A stretch of DNA of 64,000 nucleotides, from NCBI GenBank assembly GCA_015680685.1, contig MNCI01013895.1, positions 1,087,681 through 1,151,680 of the forward strand, given 5' to 3'. This DNA comes from Gnetum montanum (taxonomy: Eukaryota > Streptophyta > Gnetopsida > Gnetales > Gnetaceae). Positions 11,841 to 23,256 of the stretch are shown here, one piece after another; the stretch's first letter is position 1, and the number at the start of each line of letters is the position of its first letter. The position numbers were made by a program, and so were the translations under genes. The notes beneath the pieces are model-generated. The model was not told where the DNA came from, ran no database searches, and saw only the letters and a list, made by a program, of their open reading frames with translations.

Positions 11841-12535
11841 CCATTATGACTCAACATCTTCCTTTGGTGCCACAACCATTGTGAGGCCACAGGCCTCTCA
11901 ACTCATACCTCAATCATTTTAACAAATGCCACAACCTATATGGATGTCCCAAGATCTAGATCAAGCATTCCAAATGATCCAAGATCTTACAGAAGAGTTA
12001 TCAAAGCTTAAGACCTCAACAACTCAAACAATGAAGATTATGACCTTCTATCAAGATGATCTAATTATTCCTACCATCCCACAGATAACTCTTCCTTTGG
12101 TCATCCCTATACCTCAATTCACCAAGTATAATGGTGAGGGTGATCCTAATGCACACCTTATCACATTCCAATTTGAGTGTTTATTGTTGCAAGCTTGGCC
12201 ACATACTATAATGTCCCTATGTCCCTAATGGGGAAGGCTCTAGATTGGCACCACACATTACCAAGAGGATTTATATTCTTACTTGAGGACTTCCTCCCAT
12301 AATTCATTAACCATTTCAAGTACAAATTGAAACCCAATACAACTCTTGACCAACTAATGAAGGTCAAGCAAGGACCCCTTGAGCCTATTCAAAAATTTAT
12401 ACAATGATGTAATGCTCTTCTAAATGAGATTCTAGAACTAATAGCCAAAATCCATTTTCTTGCTAGCTAGCCAAATTCAAGGGGATGTTTAATGATTTCA
12501 TTAACTCCAAACTCTACTATCTAGACCTATGATCA
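11840..12535 (+). pseudogene. Tat-type gag fragment
   Basis: The open frame at 11926-12228 and the broken frame after it encode FTKYNGEGDPNAHLITF, then KALDWHHTLP, then FKYKLKPNTTLDQLMKVKQ. This is collinear with the minus-strand gag of J (60362-59436), which has FTKYNGKGDPNVHLVTF and FKYNLKPKGTLDQLMKVTR. It is the capsid region of the Tat-lineage gag, unlike the Athila-type gag just upstream, so a junction of two element types lies near 11.84 kb. The fragment ends by about 12.54 kb with no zinc knuckle. Confidence 0.7.
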
Positions 12536-14239
12536 TTTAACTAAGAATTGAAAACTTCTCAACTTTTGAGCTCTAGTTCCTAAGGATTTCTCTTCATGGA
12601 TTATCTTCCTCTTAATCCATAGAGCAGCTCCTTCAAGTGTGAAGTCTTTGTTCTTGTTCATGCTTCCTTGAGTCCTTGTCCAAGTTGTTGAGTACCTGTT
12701 CTTGTCCACAACATTCACAACCAACATTCTTGTTCTCCATTTTCCATAAGGCTTTGGCATACCAAAAGGTCAACAATCTCCTAATATCTTTTATGAAGTT
12801 TTTTGACTTATTTCAACCCCTTGAGTACCCTTTGATTTTCACTTTGGATAGCATGAGGTACCTTCCTTCCTGTGAGCCATGGAAAATTTGCTAGATAAAG
12901 GACTACTACTAAAAATTGCAAGGAGGCTTAGACATCTAGGGTAGGTCATATTGTGTAAGAGAATGAGATAGATTTGATATGAGATTAATTTATAGTGAGA
13001 GACATCTTCAAAGAGGGTTTTAATGCATACAAGACATCTCATGTGGAAAGAAGATATCTTGCCTAAGTTGAGGGTATAATAGATAAGAATTCTTGGCCTT
13101 GGCCAAAATTTCTTGGCAAACATGTCTCTAGTGAGGCATCTAGCTTGAGACATCTTTTGATACACTAAGATGTCTCTTCTAAAACATCTTGATGACCAAA
13201 AAGACATTTTATATGTCTTATCCTAATGACACGCTAACCATTATGGGTAAAAAGAAGAGATTATGGTGATAGAGATACTAATTAATTCTGTTGGAGATAG
13301 AGAATTTTAATTATCTTAATCTAAAAATGTCCAAAATGAGGGAGTAAAGCATACCTTAATTACTTGAAGGATAAGATTTTATCTTCATGTTCTTGTCTCA
13401 CACCTCCTTTTTATTCTTCAAATAAAGTCTCTTCTGGTCCTTGATGAAATGTGCTACCAACCCTCTTATCTACATCATATTATCTTAAGAGATCAAATCA
13501 GAAGTCTTAAAAAAACTTTCAAGGTCTCTAATCAATAGTATCCTTCTAATAACTAGATTCACATAATACTAGTATTTATTTGATAAATCAACATAACATG
13601 AGAAAAGTCAAGGAATCATTAGAATTTTAAAGTTACTTACCAAAATTTACCTTGCTTATCCTTTCATTTTTGACATGTTTAATAGTAGTTAGAATAAGTT
13701 CTTTCAATATGGGGTACCTCTCGTATTTGCATCTAATTTTTTCCTATCGTCATCATTTTTGATTCTCAATTTCATAGATGAGGGTGATTGTTTTGTTTAC
13801 TAAGGATGAAATATGTATGCTCATTTATTCTTCTTTCTTTTAGGGTCTCCAAAACATCTTTTCTTGGCTTCTTTTGATGAGACTAGGTAGTCATGTTATA
13901 ATGTTTCAGCCATAAATGATAATGTGACTTTACATGCATGTTTGTGGTTTGAGCCTTTGATGTCCTATTTGCTAACCTATGTCTATGCTTATTAACACCT
14001 TTTCTTGTGAGTGGTTATGCTTTTTTTGTTTAAGCTATGTGCCTTATTATCCTCTTTTTAATTATTTTTTGTTTTTATTATATTTTTAATATTTTATCTT
14101 TATCTTCATTTTCACCTACTCCCTTGCACCTCTCCAGATTGGGGATGAGTGAGATCTACCTCCTACAGATGTTTTTAGTGTAGAAGATGTTATAACCTCC
14201 CACCCACCCCCAACCTAAGCCCAAACATAAACATTACAT
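12536..14239. other. unrecognised AT-rich stretch
   Basis: No gene recognised on either strand. The minus strand has a 75-codon open frame at 12760-12533 and a 122-codon frame at 13207-12839, both without recognisable motifs. From 13.0 to 13.2 kb the word GACATCTT and its reverse complement AAGATGTC recur about six times, giving small inverted repeats. From 14.03 kb the sequence becomes T-rich, like the post-pol tail of B. Confidence 0.4.
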
Positions 14240-14458
14240 GACTTTTTCCACTTGGGGGATGAGGCTTTGACAAAAAATGAAGCACCTTTTACTCCCAAAA
14301 GTATGAATTATGTGAAGTTGCTCATCCATGGGTTACAATCTTCACATTTACAATGAAGTATAGCCTTGTGTTTCATGGGGTTGGAAAGGTTATACAAGGG
14401 CACTAAGGGTTGGAGCCTACTTTAGGGAGGACCCTCTTGTATAACTTTTGTATTTCAT
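14240..14458 (+). repeat. conserved element-tail segment shared with 38.44 kb and the B/C/M tails
   Basis: The block with CTTTTTCCACTTGGGGGATG, then CCATGGGTTACAATCTTCAC, resembles 38435-38560. The last 70 bases (TTTAGGGAGGACCCTCTTGT) match the tail words of B (about 35.03 kb) and M (5.7 kb). It is probably the 3' non-coding end of an older element into which LTR G was placed. Confidence 0.45.
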
Positions 14459-15306
14459 TGATGAGTAACAATATTGCAACAACAATATTGTACCAATGAT
14501 GTTGTTAACATGATATTGTAGCACATGATACATCATCATTGATATGATATCTTGGGATGTGTGCAGCCCTATAAATACAACACTTGGATGTAAAATCCAC
14601 ATAACATTCATTCTAGTAGTAACCAAACTCTTGCAATTTGATTTCTTGAATTTAGACTTAGCAATTAGAAGTGTGAATGCTCGCAGCATGGATTTGAGTC
14701 AATTGTACGACATCTTATTTGAGTGGCATTGTACCTAGACATGTTCCATGAATGGTAACAAGATTGAGATTGATTTCTATTCATTGTAGCACTTTGACTT
14801 AGAATATATTTACTTTCAATGCAATTTATTTTCTATGTACTTAGGTAACATTTACGTTTCCATGCATGTTAGTCAATCAATGGAATGAGCATGATTGATC
14901 TTAAGCACTTAAGTGTAATTGCTTGGTACACCTAGTAGCATAATGCTTGTTCTCCTAGTAGTAGTTACATGAAGCCCAAGGTATGTATGGATAATTAGGA
15001 ATAGATACTCATTGCCTTAGGCTAGGATAGATTTGTTTACTTATTTTACTTAGACTTAGAAAAAATTTTCATTTTCATTATGTGTACTATGAGAACTAAT
15101 GGTCAAACAACATCAGATATCATATGCCTCATAGTGAGCTAAAACATACACTTAGATTTCACTAGCTCCACATGGGAAGACAACAATCACAAGCTTAACT
15201 CAATCGCTACCATATCTACGTTGTCTCATCCACAAATTACAATTGAGTCATGCATGAACATTCATGGCTTGTATGGTTGGATGTTGGATTGCTCCACCAC
15301 TCATCA
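14459..15306 (+). mobile_element. LTR G (5' LTR of a truncated element)
   Basis: Starts TGATGAGT at 14459 and ends ACTCATCA at 15306 (848 bp). It has the hexamer grid, TATAAATA at 14570, and the U5 text of LTR D almost word for word (GGTTGGATGTTGGATTGCTC). The next bases to about 15410 match the leader of D (GTAATTGATTTCATAAAGTT), so this is a 5' LTR whose internal region is lost. No polypurine tract precedes it. Confidence 0.7.
14470..14577 (+). promoter_or_regulatory. LTR G U3 hexamer grid and TATA box
   Basis: Hexamers start at 14470 (AATATT), 14484 (AATATT), 14498 (GATGTT), 14512 (GATATT), 14532 (degenerate) and 14546 (GATATC), and TATAAATA at 14570. Steps are 14, 14, 14, 20, 14, 24, identical to LTR A although the hexamers have drifted. 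Confidence 0.65.
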
Positions 15307-15410
15307 GTAGTGTCATTATTGAGGATGTGTTAATGCATGTTGAGTAATTGATTTCATAAAGTTCATTATATCAGGAATCCAAAGTGAGAACTCCTAATCT
15401 TCTAATAATT
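15307..15410 (+). other. Element G leader remnant with decayed primer site
   Basis: GTAGTGTCATTATTGAGGAT at 15307 occupies the primer-site position and keeps the spacing of the tRNA-Asp complement with several changes. The bases after it align with the D leader. Similarity is lost after about 15410. Confidence 0.45.
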
Positions 15411-15599
15411 CTACATTTCTATTTATTCCTTATCACTAATATATCCATAGTAAACCCTAATACATCTTCTCACTACTTTGATGCATTTTGTATCAAATAA
15501 TGTCATAATGCTTCTTGAATACATACTCAATCACCCTTCTACAATACATCATGATCATTAATAGATAGTGATCCATTAGAGATGACCTATTGCCTCAAC

Positions 15600-15860
15600 T
15601 CTTGTCAAAATGGATCATTCTACTACTACTTAGAATTCTTCTTGCATAGATCTAATAAAATAGTTAGACTATTAAGCTTATTGGCTATCCTACTCAATGC
15701 ATTTGATACCTTGTTGACCCCTCTAGGCCTATATATGATACTAAATTTAAATTCAATGAGTCACTTCATCCATCTATACTATTGTAAATTTCACTATGGT
15801 TGACGCGTGAGATTCTAAAGGCTCTTATGGTTAGTCCAAATAGTCACCTACGTTTGATAC
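15600..15860 (-). pseudogene. Ty3/gypsy RNase H fragment
   Basis: One minus-strand frame reads VTIWTNHKSL, several stops, YRWMK, LIEFKFSIIYRPRGVNKVSN and ALSRIANKLN. These are the last strand and C-terminal end of the Ty3/gypsy RT-linked RNase H (family pattern TDHKSL, then RW, then YRPG, then ALSR). The Asp of TDH is Asn here. It differs from the RNase H of both B and J, so it comes from a third lineage. Nothing of RT or integrase is preserved next to it. Confidence 0.65.
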
Positions 15861-16640
15861 ATATAACATTGTCAGATATCCACTTTTATTAAGAGCTTGA
15901 ACAATCTAATACAAATTGTTAAAAATTCTAAAGCAAATAGAATTACATGTGAAAAGAAAAAATGATTCATCTTTAAAAAAATATAAAGCTTTTTAAAAGA
16001 AGTAAAGGTATGTTTTGGTTATAATAAATTTACATAATTTTCTTTTATCTAATTTTAATAGACAAAGTACTAATATTAAAATTTTATGTTTTCTTAATTA
16101 TGAACAAGACATGTGACTCACTATTTTTTTGAAAATGTGGTATATATTGCAGATATCAATATTTTATACACAAATATATTTTTGTTTTTCGTTCTTGTTC
16201 CATATACCTTAAACTCCAACCTTACTGAATTTTCTTTCATGCAATCCTCCTTCCAAAATTAATCTTCACTCTCCATTATTTTTAGATTTTTGCATTACTT
16301 TTGTTAATTTCTTCTTATATCCTTATGAAGATACTTTTCCTAGTTCATGTTTTACATGTGAAGCTTCTTTTTCTTGTATTTTTTATCCTTGTGAAAATAT
16401 AATATTTACTAATTGAATGATTATGGAAGACTTGCCCAAAGTTAGGCACAATAGTTAGGAAGTGAGAAAATAAGATGATTTTTGACAAGTTTAAAATAAA
16501 GAAATCCACTTAAGCCTAGGTGCCCACCTTGGAACCTTGGTTTCCTTTCACAACTCCCACTTCACTCAATGATGGAATTAACAACTAAGACTACAGTAGG
16601 TTGAAGAAGTTCTATTTCATTCCAAACTTTCCAATTTCAT
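15861..16640. other. AT-rich stretch, nothing recognised
   Basis: No ORF of note, no LTR edge and no similarity to other parts of the window that I can see. Confidence 0.4.
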
Positions 16641-16680
16641 GTGGATCCCACTAGGCGCTAGGCAAACAAGCCTATCCCAT

Positions 16681-17350
16681 GACTATGCTGGGGTTTTGGG
16701 TTGCTAGGCTTGACTACATTGGGGTTTACGCTATGGAAACCTTAGGATAAGTGCCATATTCCATTTACCTCCAAAGCCCAATCCCCAATGCTCCATCCAT
16801 GCTAAAAAACCTCATGATTAAGATGGCTAAGAAGGTGTTGACATTTAGACAAGTTGAACTATCAAAAGCCATAAAATTCATGGGAAAACTTAGTATTCCA
16901 TGAGACTACATTGGCCTGGAGCTTGACTACACTAGGCCAATGTAGTCAAATGGAATATGATGCATTCCACTATTCCTCATGAATCCATTCACACTGAGCA
17001 TTAATCCATAAATTCCTACACCAAAAACAGTAGCTAGGAGTTGGAATTAGTAGTCCCAAGACACTAGAATGACATCAAATCTTGCTACAAACTAGATTAT
17101 TAGTGTAACTACATTGGGTAATAGTATGACTATGCTAGCCCAATGTAGTTAAGAATGGAATAGATCATTCCTACATTATCCAACCTTCAATTGACTCAAA
17201 ACCTCCATGGCATCTTCCCAAACCCTAACCAAAGCTCATGACAACCTCAAAACTAGGTTAAATTCACCAAATGATGCAAGAAACTGGTCAAAATTTATGA
17301 CTACACTAAAGAAACCTAGTTATTACACTAGCCCAATATAGTCACAAGGT
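16681..17350. repeat. hairpin array with about 200-bp spacing (flank of B)
   Basis: Four modules carry GACTACATTGG and its reverse complement CCAATGTAGTC, centred near 16708, 16926, 17128 and 17320. Module 2 has perfect 13-bp arms (GACTACATTGGCC at 16904-16916, GGCCAATGTAGTC at 16935-16947), extended past a 3-nt internal loop by ATTCCA and TGGAAT. Module 3 has 12-bp arms (17107-17118, 17139-17150). Related words occur at 38.04-38.37 kb on the other side of B, so both may belong to one interrupted LTR. Confidence 0.65.
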
Positions 17351-18345
17351 TTATGGATTAAATTGACCATACAGACCATGACACACCTTTGAAACCTCAA
17401 TTCATAACCTCACATTGTTAACAAATCAACCAAAAACCCTACAAATAAAATATTTCATAGAAGTTTAACATATAGATATTTAGAAATAAGGATCTTATTT
17501 TTCTAGAATACTAACATCACTTCATAGGACTCATCAAATTTATTTTTATGAGCTAGTACTAAAGGTTAATAGGAATGATAAGTTTGTATGTACTTTAATC
17601 TCCTCATAAAATAATACCATTCTACATTTGAATATTAACTAAAAGGTAAATTTTTAATTTTACAAAACTCCTTCTAATGGGACTTAAATTAGTAACACTG
17701 AAAAATTTTGTAATCCAAATTAGCCTAGAGTTTATCTTTAATGTAAATTTTTGACATAAGGTTTCTAAGAACATAGTTTAAAGAACACAAATAGTGTAAA
17801 TTCCTATCTCTTTTAATGGATTGACATTAAATATCATATGAAATTAAATGGAACATATTGTGGTTAGTGTTAAATCATTAACATATTATCTTCAACTTCT
17901 CAAGAAGATTTAGGACTAATTCTAGAGTCTTATAACATGAAAACAAATATAATAGCAATGTAGGAAGAATCAAATGTTGAAGTTGAAGCATTTTTCCTAA
18001 GATAATAACTTATTCTTTCTTCTAGAAATTATTAGAGATTAAACATTATGCAACATCTTATTCCAAATAGAAAGCTTTATTTAACTAAAAAAATTCCAAA
18101 TATTTGGTAGGAAGCTTACATTAATGACTTATTTTTAAAAGTCTAGCAAATAGAATTTGGAGTTCCATCATTATAAATTTAGTATTGGTAAAATTAGTTT
18201 GCAATTTAAAGACTTTCACAAATTAATCTAAATAAAGAAAGAAATAACCAATAGTATCCTTTAATCACTATAGAAAAATAAAAGTGTCATTCAAAAATTG
18301 CTATGGATAAATTTAGAACAAGGAAAAGCTAGAGTTAATAATAAA
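17351..18345. other. AT-rich left flank of element B
   Basis: No ORF or repeat recognised. It is the insertion target of B, continuing at 36643 once B is removed. Confidence 0.45.
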
Positions 18346-18350
18346 AACTT
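18346..18350 (+). repeat. target-site duplication of B (left copy, AACTT)
   Basis: AACTT directly precedes the 5' LTR of B and is repeated at 36638-36642 directly after its 3' LTR. Confidence 0.85.
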
Positions 18351-18366
18351 TGATGAATCACCATTT

Positions 18367-18444
18367 GATGTTAGCCACAACATCGCATATGTGACGTCAA
18401 GGCTTGGATTTGACATCGGGGTTTATACCCTAGGTCTATAAATA
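18367..18444 (+). promoter_or_regulatory. LTR B (5') hexamer grid and TATA box
   Basis: Hexamers start at 18367 (GATGTT), 18379 (AACATC), 18393 (GACGTC) and 18412 (GACATC), and TATAAATA at 18437. Steps are 12, 14, 19, 25. This version of the grid uses GATGTT/GACATC rather than GATATC. Confidence 0.55.
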
Positions 18445-19089
18445 CTATGCCTAGGCTCTAGTTTTCAACAATTTTTCATTAGTTAGTTTTTAGTTTTCAA
18501 GAAAGGTAGCAAAGCTCTTATTGTTTCTTCCACCTAGAGTTAGAATATTTTCTGAGTGCTTGTAGAAGGAGTCTTAAGTGTGTATGGTTCTTTGTTTGAG
18601 CATTGATGTACCTGAGTACAACAATGTGATGGGAATAAAACAAACTCTTTTGACAATCCTTATAGCACTTATAATAGCTTAATATTTTCTTTAATGCATT
18701 CTACTTTCTTGTTCTTTACTTTAATACATTTGATTAAGTAATTTATTTCCAGTAATTAATGAACATAAGCACGACCACTTCGAGCATTCATATAGTACTT
18801 GGTAACCTAGCAATGCTTAACATTTATTAGCCCATCAGTGCTATATGTGTTTAGGATGTGTCTAGGAAAGTGGAGTGGTTACTTGTGTTAGGCTAGCTAG
18901 GCAATAGACATTAATTTCAATCTACTCTCTCCTTTATTCTTGTTGTAGGCAATTACATCCATAAAACATAAAACGATAAGAATTCATATACCCCAATTAC
19001 ACTTAAACCATATCCTTGAGCCTTACAAGTGTAGTTGGGAAGACAAAGAACGTTCTCAACGTCATTTCACTTCCTAGAGGAACTAGTGT

Positions 19090-19094
19090 ATAAG
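19090..19094 (+). repeat. target-site duplication of A (left copy, ATAAG)
   Basis: ATAAG precedes the 5' LTR of A and is repeated at 27101-27105 after its 3' LTR. The uninterrupted site can be compared with the 3' LTR of B around 36566 (GTGTATGAGATAAC). Confidence 0.9.
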
Positions 19095-19946
19095 TGATGA
19101 ATCATGATTCATCAAGCTACGATATCGAACCCTTGATATCAGATCCACGATATTGGGTACGCGATATTGTAGCCCAAATAATGATATCGGATACACAATA
19201 TCGTGACTCATGTGTGAGCCTATAAATATGCTAGTAGGCACATGAGAGGAGTCAATCTTTAAAGTTTTGAAATAGTTAGTTTTAGAAGTTAGTTCATTTC
19301 TTTTTCTCTCTCAACCCTTTCTCCTAGTGCATGCCCACAGTGTGATGATTGTAATTGTACAACATCCTTTATTTGAGTGTGATGTACTTGGACATGCACA
19401 TGATTGAAAAAAAAGATTAAGATTACTTCATCATTACAGAATTCACTTAGTTTAATTACTTAATTTTAATTGTTATTAAACATAGAATGAGTACAATTTA
19501 ATCATGAGCATCTACATGTGACTACTTGGTATCCCAGTAGCGTACTTGGACCATGCGCTTGGTAATCCTAGTGGTAGTTGTGCATGAAGTCTGAGATGTG
19601 TATAGATGATTAAGGAATAGATGCTCATCATACTTAGGCTATCTTAGATTCTCTCTCCCTATCTCCTATTAGTTTAATTCTCTCTCCCCTTTCCTTCTAG
19701 CTTAATTAAAGATTATTTTCCATTGTCTCTAGGAGCAGCATTAGTTTAGGAACACATCATGCACCTCACCCTGGAATAAATCATACATGACAAAGCAAAT
19801 ACTAGTCCAGGTGGAAAAACAACAAACTGTGATCAACAAGTAACTATCTAGATACCACAACTAGCCCGTCTATGGAGTTCAACCAGATCATGCATGAAAC
19901 ACTTGTATTCGTATGGTTGAGTGTAGGGGTACCTCACCACTCATCA
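19095..19946 (+). mobile_element. Element A 5' LTR
   Basis: TGATGAATCATG ... CCACTCATCA, 852 bp, followed one base later by the primer site. It starts with the small inverted repeat GATGAATCATGATTCATC. Confidence 0.9.
19121..19228 (+). promoter_or_regulatory. LTR A (5') U3 hexamer grid and TATA box
   Basis: Hexamers start at 19121, 19135, 19149, 19163, 19183 and 19197, and TATAAATA at 19221 (steps 14, 14, 14, 20, 14, 24). Confidence 0.7.
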
Positions 19947-19966
19947 TTGGCACCATTGCCAGGGAC
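19947..19966 (+). promoter_or_regulatory. Element A primer-binding site (tRNA-Asp)
   Basis: TTGGCACCATTGCCAGGGAC matches the complement of the plant tRNA-Asp(GTC) 3' end, TGGCGCCGTTGCCGGGGA. All three CpG sites in the perfect form read CA here, the expected trace of methyl-cytosine deamination. Confidence 0.75.
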
Positions 19967-20024
19967 AATGTTAGTTATTTAGATTAGTGATTGCTATAAC
20001 AAAGCCTTGACAATATATCTTTCA

Positions 20025-20025
<1 letters not shown>

Positions 20026-20067
<42 letters not shown>
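20026..20067 (+). repeat. AAT microsatellite in the leader of A
   Basis: About 14 uninterrupted AAT units between the primer site and the gag start. Confidence 0.9.
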
Positions 20068-20097
20068 TGCAATTAAATCACACATAAATTTACAACC

Positions 20098-21993
20098 ATG
20101 TCTCTCTCACAAGACTATGATAATGCAACAACCAGTAAGGCAATTTATTGGAGAACCAACAAATTATACAATGATGAAGATGAAGTTTGGAGTACCCAAT
20201 ATAATGTAGGGGTTTCCTATGAACATAAATGAAGACAACATCATCCCAAGTCATGAATGCATAACCTACCTAGTGATGATGAACCCCTACTAACCACTAA
20301 GAGCCTAACGAATATACAAGAGGCTATTCGAATATCCCCTAGGCATCGCAAGGAAAGTTGTCTACACAGGCTTGACTTAAACAACTTTCCCAAGTTTTCA
20401 GGAGGCTATGATTTAGATCCACAACATCATGTACAAGCCTTCCATGATGCTTGTGTATGGAATAACATTGATAATGGATGGCAAAAACTTAAGCTCTTTC
20501 CTACAACACTCGTTGGCCAAGAAAAAGTATGGTATAGGTCATTAAAACCAAATCAATTCGACATTGGCCGACAATGGTAGAACTATTTAATGAAAGATAT
20601 CAAACTTATGCGAGAGTGTCAGCCTTGAGGAGACAAATCCAAGAGTGGAAATAAGAGCAACATGAACCCTTGGACATGGCGTTAGAAAGATATTATGCAC
20701 TATTAAATAATTGCCCAGGCCATGGATTCTCCAAGGAGAGGCTAATGTACCATATCATAGATGGGCTTCGTAATGAAACAAGGGAAACCCTAGGGATGTA
20801 TGCCTAAGGTCAACTATATGAGCTACAAACTCATCAATTCCAAGAGCTTATCAAGTGGGTAGCAAAAGAAGAAGGAGGAATGGCTAAATGGGAGAATGCT
20901 GAAAAATCTCAACAAGTCCAAAAACCAACAAGGGCCCATGATTATGAAGAGGAGAGATTAACTCATTGTAAGGAGGTGGAACCATCTTTGCCAGTACTAT
21001 AATCATTGAATGATTTTGAGGCAAAGATCAATAAGATGATGGAATGGATGCATAGAAAATGTGGAGAATATGCCAACATTATTAGAGGTAGAGTCATGAC
21101 GAACCAAGAAGTAGGACAAAATACCCTTAGACAATCAGAAAGAAGGGTTGAGAAAAATAATAGCTCAATCGCCAATCATACGTATCAATGTAACATTTTC
21201 CTGTACGATCACCCCAAGGGCCAATGCCCAATCTTGTAAAATTTACATGAGCATTGGGGAAGAATATTACATCCAAATTTTGTGCAAAAATACTATGTTT
21301 AATCACAGTGGCAACAATCCTAGTTGTGGGGGAGGCCATCCCCAAACTAGTTACACCCTTCATACCATCCGAACCTAAGTGCTTATCAAGTTCAACATCC
21401 CGTTTCCCCAACTGAGTCAACATCCTCTATCTTTCCACATTATTATTATTGTCCTCAATACTATCAATCCATATCCTCTCTAATAGGACCACCACCTCAT
21501 GTACATTATACTTCTTCTCAATTTCAACATTCTCATCCTTTACCTCCTTCTCCATCACCACCAACTATACCAGAAGGGTTTGCACCACAGCAACCACCCA
21601 CAAATATTACTTTTGCTTCTACTAACAACAATAGTGGGAACTCTCCTCAACATCAAAGATGCCCCTTGTTTCAGCATGACCGTAAGAAGGGACAACATAA
21701 TTTTGAGCCCACTACATCCTCCGACTCAGCACAAGTCCAACACCGTGGTATGTTGATATGTTGATCCTTGCATACCATCTTACAATCACAAGTACCATAG
21801 TGGCTCAACTCCTTATAAATTAACCACATCTTATAACTTGCCCGACTATGTCAGCTCTAATCAAGTGTGTGAACCTCAACGGGATAAGTATGATCGAGTC
21901 CCAATATTTCCAACATGCAAGGATCCCAACCTTTCATTTATTAATCCTAGCTATGCTCAATCATTTAGTTATGAGGGGTATCCTCCATTCTAA
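20098..21993 (+). pseudogene. Element A gag pseudogene
   Basis: ATG at 20098 (MSLSQDYDNATT), same start as in C. The frame stays readable, with stops, to TAA at 21991-21993 after GYPPF; C ends in the same way. Parts in order: an acidic N-terminus; a capsid-like domain at 20257-20850 (LDLNNFPKFSGGYDLDPQHH, then WNNIDNGWQKLKLFPTTLVG, then FNERYQTYARVSALRRQIQ); a helical stretch with KINKMMEWMHRKCGEYANII; a conserved C..F.Y.HPKGQCPIL segment at 21185-21240; and a Pro/Ser/Tyr/His-rich tail. It is shorter than the C gag by loss of a segment after the N-terminus. No CCHC zinc knuckle is seen. Confidence 0.75.
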
Positions 21994-22640
21994 CAAGTAG
22001 GACTAATAAATATTTTTCATTTTCTTTAGTTTTACAATTTTTTGTTTTCCAATTTTTCATTTTTTTATTTATTGTTTTGTATTTTTATCTTTTTGTCTTT
22101 CTTATCTTTTTATAAGTAATCTCATCTATGAATAAAAAACTCATGCGACTCATTGGTCAAGGTGTTGTTCTATGTTATCAGGTCTCAAGTGACTAATTAT
22201 TTGAACATCGAGCCCACAACATCCATCCACCCATCCTATCAATAAAAGGTTCTACCCTGGGTACAATGATATTCGTAATCATTAAACTTAAAGTAATCAT
22301 GTGTTCATTATATCCAGAGCAAAGAAGAATGGACCAAGAGGGAATGGTTAGGGTGTGACATCAAGGGGACTCGTGGATTCTCTTTGGTGACATCTGTAGG
22401 AGTTATCATGCAGCTTGGTTGTACCAAGATCCTTATAGATATAATGAAAAATGGGAGTAAGAGTAACCAAAAGGCACTAAACTAGAAAAAAATAATGCTA
22501 ATGTAGGGGGTCCCACTGGAAATACATACACCCATGCCCGAAACTAGGCAGCTTCTCTAGATTGAGTAATTCAAAAAAAAAGTTCCACAAGGAAATTCCA
22601 AATCACTCCTCCCTTATAAAAAGTGCTTTTCAAGTACCCT
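21994..22640 (+). other. Element A post-gag spacer shared with C
   Basis: T-rich sequence begins right after the gag stop (TTTAGTTTTACAATTTTTTG in both A and C). It continues with GGTGTTGTTCTATG, CCCACAACATCCA and AATCACTCCTCCCTTA words that line up with C at 43515-44210. No ORF. It ends where the internal promoter begins; C has no such promoter at the same point. Confidence 0.6.
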
Positions 22641-22646
22641 ATTTTC

Positions 22647-22743
22647 GATAAGACCCAATATCGAGTTCCCGATATCAGGTCGAATGCAATATTGGGTTCC
22701 CACTAGTAGGTATGCGATATCGTGTCCTTACAATCTATAAATA
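22647..22743 (+). promoter_or_regulatory. internal LTR-like promoter ahead of the second coding region of A
   Basis: AATATC at 22657, GATATC at 22671, AATATT at 22688, GATATC at 22716 and TATAAATA at 22736. The 14-bp step and a 28-bp step (twice 14) are kept, but the last hexamer is 20 bp from TATA, not 24. AATATCGAGTTCCCGATATC (22657-22676) is nearly a perfect dyad. The sequence after TATA differs from any LTR in this window, so it is not a simple nested LTR. About 510 bases separate TATA from the ATG at 23257. Confidence 0.55.
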
Positions 22744-23256
22744 TGGATCCCCCACGAATGTCAACATCATTTGCAACTATTCACGTGGGGGAGATTTTCA
22801 AATTTTCTTCTAGGACTTGCGATTTGTGCATCTCTTGATCTACCAGCCATAACTTTCTCGCTAGCACTCTGATTTTCATTTCTTCTGAACTTACTTCAAT
22901 CCAGAGTGTTTAGCTTAGTCATGGGGGAGGGGTACATGCTAAATTGCACATAAATTTTTTGAAATTCATCATCGCCAAAAGGACACTATCAAGGGTAATT
23001 AGTTATAAAAATAATAAACATGTGCCAAAAATAATTTCATCTCCTTATATATACTAGGAAATTAAGCTTTGAAACCACCTAAGCAAAGTGGGCCAAATAT
23101 TAAAACCTTTTGGGGAAATTTCCATAAAAATTTCTAACTTTAAATCACACAGAATAAAAATAATAATAAAATAAAATAAATTCATTAGGCAAAGAGTAAG
23201 GTATAACTTAACTTTAGTAAGAAACCTTACTAATGATTGGTCTCATGTGATTGTAG
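22744..23256 (+). other. leader of the second coding region of A
   Basis: Non-coding. GATTGTAG directly precedes the ATG and resembles a splice acceptor, and AAGGGTAATTAG at about 22992 could hold a donor, so an intron in the leader is possible but unproved. Confidence 0.3.

Larger units (their letters stand above)
18351..19094 (+). mobile_element. Element B 5' LTR, first part
   Basis: Starts TGATGAATCACC; TATAAATA is at 18437. It runs collinear with the 3' LTR to ...GAACTAGTGTATAAG, where A is inserted. The rest lies at 27106-27195. Total length is 834 bp against 853 bp for the 3' LTR, mostly because the 3' copy has an extra 28-bp unit. Confidence 0.85.

Noticed and set aside
12839-13207. 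122-codon minus-strand frame as a gene
   Set aside because: No motif, biased composition, and the region holds recurring GACATCTT/AAGATGTC words; nothing supports coding beyond length.
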